NCBI GenBank assembly: GCA_016717655.1
Contig: JADKFC010000004.1
Span: forward strand, 186,001-250,000
Direction: 5' to 3'
From: Saprospiraceae bacterium
Lineage (GTDB): Bacteria > Bacteroidota > Bacteroidia > Chitinophagales > Saprospiraceae
DNA length: 64,000 nucleotides
The translations under genes and the position numbers were made by a program. Of this stretch, positions 36,719 to 46,098 are shown one piece after another. Positions within the stretch are counted from its first letter, which is position 1. The number at the start of each line of letters is the position of its first letter. The notes under the pieces are model-generated. The model was not told the origin of the DNA. It was given only the letters and a program-made list of their open reading frames with translations, and did not search any database.

Positions 36719-38023
36719 GTGAGACAGCTCATTCTATTTATTGCTTTTTTTTCTTTGATCACCCTTTCGTGCAAACAAGACAACACAGACTATAAAAAAT
36801 CAATGGCTCAGCCCTCGTGGTTGCACGATGTGATGGGGGCCTATACCAATATTTTGGTTCACGACATTTTTTCTCCCCCCGTTGCCAGCAGAAACTATGC
36901 CTATACCTCAATTGCAGCCTATGAAGCAGCTCGTCACCTCAACCCCGATTATGTGTCTCTCGGTGGCCAGCTCAATGGTTTGAGTGCCGTGCCCGAGCCA
37001 GAAAAAGGGAAGGAATATTGTTATGAGCTGGCGGCCCTAAAAGCCATGCTGACCACAGGTAAAAAATTTATTTTTTCAGAAAACGATTTTTCGGCATTTG
37101 AAAAATCAATGATGGAAAAAGTAGATCAACTGCAAATGCCTAAAGATGTGCACGACAGATCAATTGCCTACGGAGAAGCCGTTGCCAAACACATCCTGGC
37201 CTGGGCAGATGGCGACAATTACAAACAATCGCGTTCTTTTTCAAAATTTACCATCGACCTTAAAAATCCTTCGCGCTGGCGCACCACCCCACCTGCATTC
37301 ATGGATGCTATTGAGCCCCATTGGAACCAGATCAGGCCCATGTCATTGGATTCAGCCGGACAATACAAACCCGTGCCGCACACGCCCTTTGATACCACTG
37401 CCAACAGCCCTTTTATGAAAGAGGCCATGGAGGTGTACAATACCGGAAAAAACCTTACCGAAGAACAAAACCTTATAGCCAATTACTGGGATTGCAACCC
37501 ATATAAACTCAATGTTACAGGCCACGCCATGCACGCCACCAAAAAAATCACCCCGGGTGGACACTGGATGAGCATAACCCGTATTGCCGGCATCAAGGCG
37601 AATTCTGACTTTGTAACTACAGCCTATTCTTATGCCATCACTTCCATTGCCCTGTTCGATGGATTCATTTCCTGTTGGGATGAAAAATTCCGCTCCAACC
37701 TCATTCGTCCGGAAAGTGTGATCAACCAATACATCGACGAAGATTGGCAGCCCTTGTTGCAAACCCCTCCCTTCCCTGAATATACCAGTGGACACAGCGT
37801 TATTTCTGCCGCCTCTGCCGTTGCCCTTGCCTCGGTTTATGGCGAAAACTTTGCCTTTACCGACAGTACTGAGGTGCGCTTTGGCCTACCGGTAAGAGAG
37901 TTTCCTTCTTTTGAAGCCGCTTGTCAGGAAGCAGCCATCAGCCGACTTTACGGGGGTATCCACTACCAGCCAGCCATCACCAATGGGGTTGACCAGGGTA
38001 AAAAATTGGCAACCATATTTTGA
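36719..38023 (+). CDS. Vanadium-haloperoxidase/PAP2-like lipoprotein
   Basis: Translation starts at GTG (36719). The 434-residue protein has a lipoprotein signal (MRQLILFIAFFSLITLSCKQ). It is largely helical and has the PAP2/vanadium-haloperoxidase signature: 'KITPGGHWMSITRIAG', 'FRSNLIRPESVINQYID' with a phosphate-binding Arg, 'FPEYTSGHSVISAASAVALA' with the SGH motif, and 'ISRLYGGIHYQPAITNGVDQ' with the apical His. Members bind vanadate or phosphate and act as haloperoxidases or acid phosphatases; the substrate cannot be told. A second member, fused to surface domains, ends at 60979. The gene stands between a hairpin and pyrD. Confidence 0.85.
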   Translation: MRQLILFIAFFSLITLSCKQDNTDYKKSMAQPSWLHDVMGAYTNILVHDIFSPPVASRNYAYTSIAAYEAARHLNPDYVSLGGQLNGLSAVPEPEKGKEYCYELAALKAMLTTGKKFIFSENDFSAFEKSMMEKVDQLQMPKDVHDRSIAYGEAVAKHILAWADGDNYKQSRSFSKFTIDLKNPSRWRTTPPAFMDAIEPHWNQIRPMSLDSAGQYKPVPHTPFDTTANSPFMKEAMEVYNTGKNLTEEQNLIANYWDCNPYKLNVTGHAMHATKKITPGGHWMSITRIAGIKANSDFVTTAYSYAITSIALFDGFISCWDEKFRSNLIRPESVINQYIDEDWQPLLQTPPFPEYTSGHSVISAASAVALASVYGENFAFTDSTEVRFGLPVREFPSFEAACQEAAISRLYGGIHYQPAITNGVDQGKKLATIF

Positions 38024-38122
38024 ATACCATCCGTTTTAAAAAATAAATAGCATCTGTAAAAGATTCAGCAACCTCTAAGTCGCCGGCTTTTACCTATCTT
38101 GCATCCAACCAATTTCAGTGCT

Positions 38123-39133
38123 GTGTATTCTCTGTTAAAGTTGTTTTTATTTCAAATGGATCCTGAAAAAGCCCATTACAGGATTATGGCCTTATTGATG
38201 TTTATCTGCAAACTTCCTTTCGGAGCGTGGATGCTGCGCACTTGTTTTTCTATTAAAAAAAATGAATTTAAAAAGGAATATTTAGGCCTGACCTTCCCCA
38301 ACACGGTAGGCCTGGCTGCCGGCTTTGATAAAAATGGTGAATGGGTTGATGTGCTCGCCAACCTGGGCTTTGGGTTTATCGAAGTAGGCACTATCACACC
38401 CTGGCCACAGCCCGGCAATCCTTTGCCCCGTCTTTTCCGTCTCATCCCTCAAAGGGCTCTTATCAATCGAATGGGCTTTAACAACAAGGGTGTGGATGCT
38501 ATGATCGAAAATCTGAAGAAGGTAAAAAATAAAAACATCATCATTGGCGGCAACATTGGAAAAAACAAAGACACCTCCAACGAGGATGCTATACACGATT
38601 ATGTAATTGGCTTTGAAAAATTATATCCCTACGTGCATTACTTTGTGGTCAATGTGAGTTCTCCCAATACCCCCGGCTTACGGGCGCTGCAGGACAAGGA
38701 GCCTTTGATGGCCATCATCGAAAAACTGGTAAGTCTGCGTACCCACCAAGAGGTTTACAAACCCATCCTTTTAAAAATTGCCCCTGATCTTACCATTGGC
38801 CAACTAGACGACATCGCCTACATAGCCAATCATACGGGTCTGGATGGCCTGGTTTGTACCAATACCACCCTCGATCGGGAAAAGGTAGCTCAAAATCCAT
38901 TGTCTGCGGAAAGCGGTGGCCTAAGTGGTGTGCCCGTGTATCAAAAATCAAACGAGGTGCTGGCTTATCTTCGCCCCAAAACAGAAAAAACAATCATAGG
39001 CGTGGGCGGTATTGCCTCAGTAGCTGATGCAAGAGAAAAAATGCGTTTGGGCGCTGATCTCATCCAGGTTTACACTGGCTTTGTGTATGAGGGGCCCGGT
39101 CTGATCAAAAAACTGGTGAGAGGCATCCACTAG
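38123..39133 (+). CDS. pyrD: Quinone-dependent dihydroorotate dehydrogenase
   Basis: The enzyme oxidises dihydroorotate to orotate in pyrimidine synthesis, passing electrons to quinone at the inner membrane. The GTG at 38123 (MYSLLKLFLFQMDPEKAHYR) is preferred over a TTG at 38099 because class 2 enzymes start this way. Motifs: N-terminal membrane-associating helices, 'VGLAAGFDKNGEWVDVLANL', 'FGFIEVGTITPWPQPGNPLP', 'ALINRMGFNNKGVDAM', 'VVNVSSPNTPGLRALQD' with the catalytic Ser, 'IGVGGIASVADAREKMRLGA' and 'LIQVYTGFVYEGPGLIKKL'. The length (336 residues) is normal for the family. No operon partner is evident. Confidence 0.95.
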   Translation: MYSLLKLFLFQMDPEKAHYRIMALLMFICKLPFGAWMLRTCFSIKKNEFKKEYLGLTFPNTVGLAAGFDKNGEWVDVLANLGFGFIEVGTITPWPQPGNPLPRLFRLIPQRALINRMGFNNKGVDAMIENLKKVKNKNIIIGGNIGKNKDTSNEDAIHDYVIGFEKLYPYVHYFVVNVSSPNTPGLRALQDKEPLMAIIEKLVSLRTHQEVYKPILLKIAPDLTIGQLDDIAYIANHTGLDGLVCTNTTLDREKVAQNPLSAESGGLSGVPVYQKSNEVLAYLRPKTEKTIIGVGGIASVADAREKMRLGADLIQVYTGFVYEGPGLIKKLVRGIH

Positions 39134-39222
39134 CTAGCCCCTGCCATCCTTTGCAACAAATTGGCAAAAGGCTGAAAAATTGACCTTATCTTCGTGTTAC
39201 TGTAATCAAATGCCTTTTACCC

Positions 39223-40848
39223 ATGGATATGCTGCTGGCTAAAAACCCCTTGTTGCTTCTCTTCCTGGTAGCCGCCATAGGCTTTTTGGTGGGTCGCGTC
39301 AAGGTATTAGGGTGCCAGCCTGGGTACCGCTGCCGTCTTGTTTGTGGGCCTCGGCTTTGGTATGTTTAACCCCGATTTTGAAGTGCCCTCTGTTGTCTTT
39401 CAACTGGGACTCATCCTCTTTGTTTACAGTGTGGGCATCAGTTCTGGCCCTGCCTTTTTTGAAACCTTTAAAAAGAATGGCTTTCGCGACATTGGCTTTG
39501 TTTTGTTTAGCTTGTTCCTTTCGGCCCTCTTTGCTGTATTGATTTATTTTGGGCTTCATCTCGACAAGGCCACCATTGTAGGGGTTTACTGTGGCAGCAC
39601 CACCAACACACCCGCATTGGCCGGGGTAACGGACCTCATCAACCGATTGGGCGATGCAGATAAGGGGCAATGGGTCAAAGACCTGGTAGTGGGTTATACT
39701 TATTCTTATCCGATGGGGGTGCTGGGCGTCATCCTGGTAATGAAATACACAGAAAAATGGCTGAAGGTAGATTATGTGGCTGAAAAAAACAGCCTTCGAA
39801 AACAATATCCGGTCGATGAAGAAATTGCCGGTAAGGCCGTTGAAATTACCCGCGATGTTGCCGAAGACAAAACTTTGCGCGACCTGGTAAAAGAAATGGG
39901 TCTTGTCTTAGGTTTTGGCCGGGTCTATCAAAACGGCAAGGTAAGCATTGCCAACTGGGACACCCGACTTCACAAAGGAGATATTCTCATGGTCATTGGT
40001 GGGGTCAACGACCTCGTGGCGGCCATCACTTTTTTGGGGTAGAATCGGATGAAAACATCCTCGACAATTATAGAAATTATGAGGTGAAAAGAATCTTTGT
40101 TTCGCGACCCGAAGTGGTGGGTCGAACCCTTTCATCGCTCAATCTTTCTGAAAAGTTTGATGCCGTCATCACCCGCATCCGCAGGGGAGATGTAGACATG
40201 CTCGCCCAATCTGATACGGTATTAGAAATTGGTGACCGCATCCGCTTCGTAGCCAGAAAACAAGACCTCAAAGCCTTGTCAAAATTTTTTGGCGATTCTT
40301 ACTATGAAAGCAGCAAAGTCAATCTTTTTTCATTTGGCCTGGGTATCGCCCTGGGCTTGCTCATCGGCACCTTTGAATTCCATCTTCCGGGAGGTCTCCA
40401 ATTTAAACTGGGTTTTGCAGGAGGTCCTTTGTTGGTTGGCCTGGTGATGAGTGCCTTAAGAAGAACAGGGCCCATTGTGTGGACCCTGCCTTATTCTTCC
40501 AACATTACCCTGCGACAGATCGGACTCACTCTGTTGTTGGCCGTTATCGGGCTGGAGAGTGGTCACAGCTTTATGGAAAGTCTTTCGCGTATCGACGGAC
40601 TGACCATTTTTGCTGGAGGCGTTTTACTAAGCATGGTTACCGCTTTTGTCAGCATCATCGTTGGCTACAAGTTGTTCAAAATACCTTTTTCTGTATTACT
40701 CGGTTTTATGAGCAATCAACCTGCCATTCTTGAGTTTGCCACCGGCATGAGCAAAAACAGACTGCCCCAGATAGGATACGCGATTATGTTTCCCATCTCC
40801 ATGATTATGAAAATCCTGTATGCCCAGGTCTTGTTTTTATTGCTTTGA
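39223..40848 (+). CDS. AspT/YidE-type transporter with TrkA-C domains (two frameshifts)
   Basis: The frame from ATG 39223 (MDMLLAKNPLLLLFLVAAIG) breaks near 39312 and continues 'ASLGTAAVLFVGLGFGMFNP', then breaks near 40040 between 'AAITFLG' and 'VESDENILDNYRNYEVKRIF'. Joined, it gives about 542 residues: a first membrane half with an AspT-type domain ('GLHLDKATIVGVYCGSTTNT' and 'ALAGVTDLINRLGD'), two central TrkA-C/RCK-C domains ('GRVYQNGKVSIANWDTRLHK', 'GRTLSSLNLSEKFDAVITRI') and a second membrane half ('LPGGLQFKLGFAGGPLLVGL', 'IGLESGHSFMESL'). Relatives are aspartate:alanine exchangers or uncharacterised; the substrate is unknown. Confidence 0.88.
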
Positions 40849-40850
40849 GT

Positions 40851-41450
40851 TTAGATAAACTCTTCTTCTCCCCTTTCTTTTTTCAGGTCGTCATAAAACT
40901 TTGCCATGGTTACCTGCATGTAGGGAAACAACCACAAATAGCCTATTCCCAGGGTAAGTATACACAGCAATGACAAGCCAAAGAAACGAAGCATCATGCG
41001 GAAGTACTTCATTTTATAGCCATCCATCATTCGTTTGCTTTCGTTTAACACCTCCATCGGCCCTAAATGAGGTTGATCTGCCAGGATGTAATAACTCATG
41101 GCATAAGCAATGGCCCTGATGATGCCGGGTACGATTAAGAGAAGGGTAAATAAAAGAACAATTATGGCTTGTAAATAATACAGACCCAGGGCCGAGCCAA
41201 AATTTTTAAAGCCATTAAATATTTGCTCCAGTCTGGCATCTTCCTCCTCTCTTGCCAACGAAAGGGCAAAGGAAGCGTAACCCAGAAGCAGTGGACCCAA
41301 CATAAAAAGTGCTGCAATCTGGCCCACAAAAGGTATTGCCATCGTAGCACATACTAAAATATAAACGGCTGAAGCGCCTACGGCAAGTCCCCACTTTCCG
41401 GATAAAGAGGTCCGTGCCATACTCATTAATTCTGCATTTGGTGTTCCCAT
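40851..41450 (-). CDS. DUF975-like integral membrane protein
   Basis: The start MGTPNAELMSMARTSLSGKW at 41450 is preferred over the upstream start at 41492. The 199-residue product has about five membrane segments ('LAVGASAVYILVCATMAIPF', 'AALFMLGPLLLGYASFAL', 'AIIVLLFTLLLIVPGIIRAI', 'FFGLSLLCILTLGIGYLWLF') and the DUF975 features 'LEQIFNGFKNFG' and 'SKRMMDGYKMKYFRM'. It ends 3 nt from the convergent transporter gene. The function of the family is unknown. Confidence 0.85.
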   Translation of the reverse strand: MGTPNAELMSMARTSLSGKWGLAVGASAVYILVCATMAIPFVGQIAALFMLGPLLLGYASFALSLAREEEDARLEQIFNGFKNFGSALGLYYLQAIIVLLFTLLLIVPGIIRAIAYAMSYYILADQPHLGPMEVLNESKRMMDGYKMKYFRMMLRFFGLSLLCILTLGIGYLWLFPYMQVTMAKFYDDLKKERGEEEFI

Positions 41451-41600
41451 TTCGTTGCTATTGTTTTGATTTGTCACACAATATACAAACAAACAATTAT
41501 TACCAAATTAAAAAGCAAAATTTAATACCAGAAATGCCTTTTTTATCATCACAAAATGTGCATATGTCTCACCTTTAAAACCGTTTACTCTCTACCCGGA

Positions 41601-42974
41601 TCAGGCCCCGTGTCTCTTGATTTCTATACCCATAAAATTGCGGTACATTTCAATGGCATAACCGTCTGTCATACCCGCTACATAATCAACTATGTTCAGT
41701 GCGGTTTCATAAGGTGTCTTGCCTACGCCAAATTGAGCCGGCAACAAATGCAGGGTTTTTCTATCGAGGGCTGATTTTTCAGGGCATAAGGCCGCAGAGA
41801 TGTAAATATCCAGGATCTCCGATAATACCTTATAGCCGGCTATTTCCACCTGGATCACTGAGTGGTGGTCGTATATTTTTTCTACCGAAATGCGATTGAC
41901 CTCTCTTAGGTTATGGCTTTGACTTACCGCATCGTCTATCAGGGTTTTGGTAAACCGACCCTGCAGAATGTCGTCAGCATTTTCCATAAACGACCTGCTG
42001 GCCGAGTTGACCATGGTACTTATGGTCTTAGCCCTTAAGTACGCAATTTTTTCGTTGGCATCCTCCAAACCCTTTAGGGTCTTCTTCACCTTCGATGTGT
42101 CGCCGTCCAGATCAGCAATTACTCCCAGAAAAGCATCAGAAACTTCTGCCGTACTCATGATACCAATGCGGTGGGCATCTTCCATATCGATAACCCGATA
42201 ACAAATGTCGTCTGCTGCTTCAACCAGGTACACAAATGGGTGGCGAAGGTAGGCAACTTTTGATGTTGTATTGTCCCGTTGCATGTGGGTGTGGTGCACC
42301 ACTTCTTCAAAACGTTGCAGGTCAATGGCAAAGAAGCCATATTTTTTACGGTGGGTGTACTTTTTATCTACGGCACCCGCCTCGCATGGGTATTTTAAAA
42401 TAGATGCCAGGGTGGTGTAGGTAAGTTGCATGCCCATTTCTGCCTTTCCCTTGTATCCGTGGGTCAGCAGGTGGAAGGCATTCGCATTTCCCTCAAAATT
42501 GATGAGATCGGCCCATTGGGTCTCGTCAAACCAATCGATCAGGTTGCGATCGCCAATCGATTTCTGGCTGTTTTGCAAAAAGTAGTTGGAAATGGCTTTT
42601 TCTCCGCTGTGGCCAAAGGGTGGGTTTCCTACATCATGGGCCAAACATGCGGCAGCTACAACAGCCGAAAGGTCGTACTGGTAAAAATTCTCAGCTCTGC
42701 CAGACTCAACCTTGCCCGCCAGCATCTCTCCGGTGATGGCACCCAGGCTCCTGCCTACACTGGCCACCTCCAATGAGTGGGTCAGTCGGTTGTGGACAAA
42801 GGTATTGCCCGGCAAAGGAAAGACCTGGGTCTTGTTTTGAAGTCTTCTGAACGCAGAAGAAAAGATCAGTCGGTCGTAGTCTCGTTGAAAGTGGGTGCGG
42901 TGTACTTCGCCCGATGCAGATTTGCCGGGACGGGATTCTGATATACAGCTTTCCCAGCTCAGGCTTTCAGACAT
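41601..42974 (-). CDS. dgt: dGTP triphosphohydrolase
   Basis: The enzyme splits dGTP to deoxyguanosine and triphosphate and so controls dNTP pools. The 457-residue protein has the HD-domain metal ligands in 'HNRLTHSLEVASVGRSLG' and 'AACLAHDVGNPPFGHSGEKA', with later 'FFAIDLQRFEEVVHHTHMQR', 'LVEAADDICYRVIDMEDAHR' and a helical C-terminus. 'FSSAFRRLQNKTQVFPLPG' is the usual N-terminal signature. It follows pdxA by about 130 nt on the same strand; no link in function is implied. Confidence 0.93.
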   Translation of the reverse strand: MSESLSWESCISESRPGKSASGEVHRTHFQRDYDRLIFSSAFRRLQNKTQVFPLPGNTFVHNRLTHSLEVASVGRSLGAITGEMLAGKVESGRAENFYQYDLSAVVAAACLAHDVGNPPFGHSGEKAISNYFLQNSQKSIGDRNLIDWFDETQWADLINFEGNANAFHLLTHGYKGKAEMGMQLTYTTLASILKYPCEAGAVDKKYTHRKKYGFFAIDLQRFEEVVHHTHMQRDNTTSKVAYLRHPFVYLVEAADDICYRVIDMEDAHRIGIMSTAEVSDAFLGVIADLDGDTSKVKKTLKGLEDANEKIAYLRAKTISTMVNSASRSFMENADDILQGRFTKTLIDDAVSQSHNLREVNRISVEKIYDHHSVIQVEIAGYKVLSEILDIYISAALCPEKSALDRKTLHLLPAQFGVGKTPYETALNIVDYVAGMTDGYAIEMYRNFMGIEIKRHGA

Positions 42975-43105
42975 ATCTCAAGATTTTGTGATGTATAGAG
43001 TTTTTTTATATATATTTGTGTCATAGAACTAACCTGAGAGGCTGTCAGACACAAGTATTTTTTTGACCAATCCTGAAAAGAGGGAATGATAAGACAAGTG
43101 AACAA

Positions 43106-44173
43106 TCAGGAGTCTTCGATAATTTCGTCTTCTTCTTCGTTGTCTGACGGCCTTTGTTTTTTATCCAACGCATTAGCCCTGTAATGGTGATAATCCGCTC
43201 TGTTTTGGATCAAATCCTTGGTCACAAACAACGCCTTTAACATCGAAGAAGCGTCTGCTTCATTTTGTCCTGCTATGTCATAGGCCGTTCCGTGGTCCGG
43301 TGAAGTACGGATGCCTTTAATACCTGCTGTAAAGTTGGTACCTCCTCCAAAAGAAAGAGATTTCAATGCCACCAGGCCTTGGTCATGGTACATGGCCAAA
43401 ATGCCATCAAATTTTTTATACTGCCCCGAACCAAAAAAGCCATCGGCCGGATAAGGTCCGTAAACCAGTAATCCTGCCTTTTTGAGCTCAATAATGGCCG
43501 GTCTAATAATCTTTTCTTCCTGATCACCCAGCGCTCCTTCATCACCGGCATGGGGGTTGAGACCCAAAACAGCAATGGTGGGCTTGTCGATACCGAATTC
43601 CACCCTCAGACTTTCTTCAAATACCTTTATCTTTTTCTGTACCCTTTCTTTGGTGATCTGTGCTGTTACTTCTGACAATGGAAGGTGGTTGGTTACCAGG
43701 CCTACCCTCAGGCTGTCGCTTACCATCAGCATCAGTCCCTGGTTGCCAAAAATCGATTCAAAATATTCGGTGTGGCCGGGAAATCCAAATCCCGCCAACT
43801 TCATCGCTGCCTTGTGGATGGGTGCCGTTACCAGACCGTCTATCAGCCCTGCCTTTAGATCCTGAGCCGCTTTTTCGATGGCCAACTTGGCGTAACGGCC
43901 ACCTTCTTCGGTCACCTTGCCCAGGGTTATATTGACGGTGTCTTCCCAACAGTTCAGCACATTGATCTTTTTTTGAGAAGCCCTGTTGGCCTCACTTATG
44001 TGGTGAAATTGGATAGCACTGTCTTTTACAATGTTTTTGTGGTACGACATCACCTTTGAAGAACCATAAATAATGGGGGTAAAGTGATCTAGTACACGCT
44101 CATCGCTAAGTGCTTTTATGATTACTTCCGGCCCAATGCCATTGACATCACCTATCGTTATTCCTATCTTCAA
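43106..44173 (-). CDS. pdxA: 4-hydroxythreonine-4-phosphate dehydrogenase
   Basis: This enzyme oxidises 4-phosphohydroxy-L-threonine in the DXP-dependent pathway to pyridoxal phosphate. Motifs: 'KIGITIGDVNGIGPEVIIKA', metal-binding His in 'FGFPGHTEYFESIFGN', 'VLGLNPHAGDEGALGDQEEK', and 'GILAMYHDQGLVALKSLSFG', plus 'GIRTSPDHGTAYDIAGQNEA'. The length of 355 is normal, with an acidic tail ('RPSDNEEEDEIIEDS') beyond the domain. It starts 36 nt after the FKBP gene stop, in the operon regulator-FKBP-pdxA. Confidence 0.94.
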   Translation of the reverse strand: MKIGITIGDVNGIGPEVIIKALSDERVLDHFTPIIYGSSKVMSYHKNIVKDSAIQFHHISEANRASQKKINVLNCWEDTVNITLGKVTEEGGRYAKLAIEKAAQDLKAGLIDGLVTAPIHKAAMKLAGFGFPGHTEYFESIFGNQGLMLMVSDSLRVGLVTNHLPLSEVTAQITKERVQKKIKVFEESLRVEFGIDKPTIAVLGLNPHAGDEGALGDQEEKIIRPAIIELKKAGLLVYGPYPADGFFGSGQYKKFDGILAMYHDQGLVALKSLSFGGGTNFTAGIKGIRTSPDHGTAYDIAGQNEADASSMLKALFVTKDLIQNRADYHHYRANALDKKQRPSDNEEEDEIIEDS

Positions 44174-44209
44174 TGTATTCTTATTTTTATTTTGGCTAAG
44201 ATACGTCTT

Positions 44210-44638
44210 TTACAAGACCTCAAGCAGTTCCACGTCAAAGATCAATACAGAGTTGGGCGGTATCGAACCTACTTGCTGGTCTCCATATCCAAGGCTCGGG
44301 GGTATGAGCAGCTTGCCCTTTCCTCCTTCCCCAAATAACACCATTCCCCTGCGCCAACCGGCAATTACGTTGGACAAATTGGTCTCAAAATCCTCATTTT
44401 CGTCAAACACGGTTCCATCCACCAGGGCGCCCTTGTACTTGACCCTGATATCACTGTTGACCTTGGGCTTAGTATCATTGCCGGGTACTTCGATGATATA
44501 ATATAAGCCGTCGTCCGTTTTTTGAGCTACCAGGTTGTTCTTATCCAGATAGTCTTGAATCTCATCTTCAGCATCCTTGCCACAGGAAACCAGTAGTAGT
44601 GAAATCAGCGCTAAACAAAGTAGAAAAATGCGATTCAT
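44210..44638 (-). CDS. FKBP-type peptidyl-prolyl isomerase, lipoprotein
   Basis: The start MNRIFLLCLALISLLLVSCG at 44638 is preferred because it gives a lipoprotein signal (LVSC); the frame extends to 44710 without that sense. The 142-residue product is a single FKBP domain ('GLYYIIEVPGNDTKPKVNSD', 'RVKYKGALVDGTVFDEN', 'SNVIAGWRRGMVLFGEGGKG', 'LIPPSLGYGDQQVGSIPPNS', 'VLIFDVELLEVL'). It should assist folding of exported proteins in the periplasm. It lies between the HTH regulator (55-nt gap) and pdxA. Confidence 0.93.
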   Translation of the reverse strand: MNRIFLLCLALISLLLVSCGKDAEDEIQDYLDKNNLVAQKTDDGLYYIIEVPGNDTKPKVNSDIRVKYKGALVDGTVFDENEDFETNLSNVIAGWRRGMVLFGEGGKGKLLIPPSLGYGDQQVGSIPPNSVLIFDVELLEVL

Positions 44639-44693
44639 TATTAGATTTTGTGCCACAAAAATGGAAAAAAACAGGCACTTAACCGATACAAAA

Positions 44694-45692
44694 TCAAAGC
44701 AGACTTTCAATTTCTTTTCCTAGCCTCTCCCATTCCTGGGTCAAACTTCGAAAATACTGGCTCCTTTCCAGGGCATTATCCCTGCTAATACTTACGCTAT
44801 AGGCTTTTTGGTTGTAGATCTTTTCCCTGATCGTACTGGTATACCTCGGATCGTTGGTGTGGATAAAATCGGGGTATTCGGTGCTCAGAAAGGCCTTTTC
44901 ATAACCATCGGTATTGTAATATACCTGGGACCCGCCAAAATAATACCTGTTGATCAGCAAATAGGCATCACCATAGGGCCGTCCACTTTCAAGGTTAAAT
45001 TTGTAGCCCACTTCCGCCACCTTTTTTAAATGCTCCAACAGCTGGTTGAATTCCTGGTACAATTCCTCCGATTGTTGCCGGTCGATAATGCCAATTCGAA
45101 CTCCCAGTTTCAATTTGTGAAAGGCCGCATTCATAATGCCCGGACCCCATATTTCGGTAGTGGGGTGGTTGTTGAATTCGTGGCTCAGGTAATTGGCCAG
45201 CTGTCTGTTTTCTGACGAAATTTCGAGGGTATCCAATCTTTTTTGCTGGTGTTGGTAGCCTCCTTTTTCGTGGTGCCACATATGGTGCAAAAACTTAAGC
45301 AATTTCGGAAAATCAAAGTAATACGGCAGTGAAAGTTCGTTTCCCAAAAAGATCAATTCGTTTTCTCGCCCCTTGCGCAGCGAATCAAAGGTCCTGCCAA
45401 ATGCCAAAAGAAAGTCGCGCATCGTGCTGTTGGTAGCACTCACATGCTCGGTCACAAAGCTGATTTGATTGAGGCCCGAATGGGTTTCCAGCAGGGTGTC
45501 AAAAGAAATGTTGTAGTGCAAACACAGGGTCACAACTTCATCAATTTTTAAGGCCGTGTTGCCGCTGATGCGTTTGTAAGAAGCTCCTTTCTCGAGGTGA
45601 AGTACTTCACTGATCTCGTCTACCAGTGAAAAGGTTTCCTTCTTAAACAGGTTTTTGATGCTTTGAAATAGTGCTTTTTGTGTTGAATCCAT
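44694..45692 (-). CDS. HTH transcriptional regulator of a Bacteroidota-type family
   Basis: The 332-residue protein has an XRE-like N-terminal helix-turn-helix ('SLVDEISEVLHLEKGASYKR', 'ISGNTALKIDEVVTLCLHYN', 'ISFDTLLETHSG'). A long helical C-terminal part follows ('FPKLLKFLHHMWHHEKGGYQ', 'EELYQEFNQLLEHLKKVAEV') with no known ligand domain that I recognise. It is the first gene of a likely operon with the FKBP and pdxA genes and has its own strong promoter. Confidence 0.75.
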   Translation of the reverse strand: MDSTQKALFQSIKNLFKKETFSLVDEISEVLHLEKGASYKRISGNTALKIDEVVTLCLHYNISFDTLLETHSGLNQISFVTEHVSATNSTMRDFLLAFGRTFDSLRKGRENELIFLGNELSLPYYFDFPKLLKFLHHMWHHEKGGYQHQQKRLDTLEISSENRQLANYLSHEFNNHPTTEIWGPGIMNAAFHKLKLGVRIGIIDRQQSEELYQEFNQLLEHLKKVAEVGYKFNLESGRPYGDAYLLINRYYFGGSQVYYNTDGYEKAFLSTEYPDFIHTNDPRYTSTIREKIYNQKAYSVSISRDNALERSQYFRSLTQEWERLGKEIESLL

Positions 45693-45729
45693 AACCTTTA
45701 GATAAAACGTAAACAGGATGATAGTAAAA

Positions 45730-45759
45730 CAAATATACCAAAGCCGTTAAAAAACACAA
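45730..45759 (-). promoter_or_regulatory. Promoter of the HTH regulator operon
   Basis: On the minus strand TTG (45757-45759), a 19-nt spacer and TATATTTG (45730-45737) match the -33/-7 form exactly. The ATG is 37 nt downstream. Confidence 0.65.
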
Positions 45760-46098
45760 CATTTTTATCCTGATTTTTTACTTTTTTTGTACTTTTTGTA
45801 TAATCTCGGTCGTAATTAACCAATTTTTATTGGTCATTTTGGTTTATATGGCCACTAAAAACCCGTTTCATCCCTGTCAACAAATCTCAATATTTGGACA
45901 ATTTGTAAAAATGCCCTCTTTTGATTTTACCAAAAAAGGGTGATTTTATTTTTTTTATAAAAATCGGGTTGGCACCCGTTTTTTTATTCTGTTTTTATCT
46001 GTTTTTAGAAAAATGGTAAAATAATTTTTTGGCATTGTCCAAATTGTGCACCTCACACCGCTTTTCTTGACCCTATCTTTGTCTTACACTCTACGCTC
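45760..46098. other. Non-coding part of the 45693-46098 gap between divergent genes
   Basis: This AT-rich stretch holds a strong hairpin, CGGGT-TGGC-ACCCG (45965-45978), followed by seven T (45979-45985) and preceded by A-rich DNA. A plus-strand -7 box, TATCTTTG, lies at 46074-46081, 17 nt before the ATG at 46099. The nearest TTG (46044-46046) is 27 nt upstream. A terminator-like hairpin between divergent genes could end a small plus-strand RNA, but nothing else supports one. Confidence 0.45.

Noticed and set aside
43005..43020. Plus-strand TATATTTG resembling a -7 box
   Set aside because: No plus-strand gene follows; both flanking genes are on the minus strand, and the site is probably chance in AT-rich DNA.
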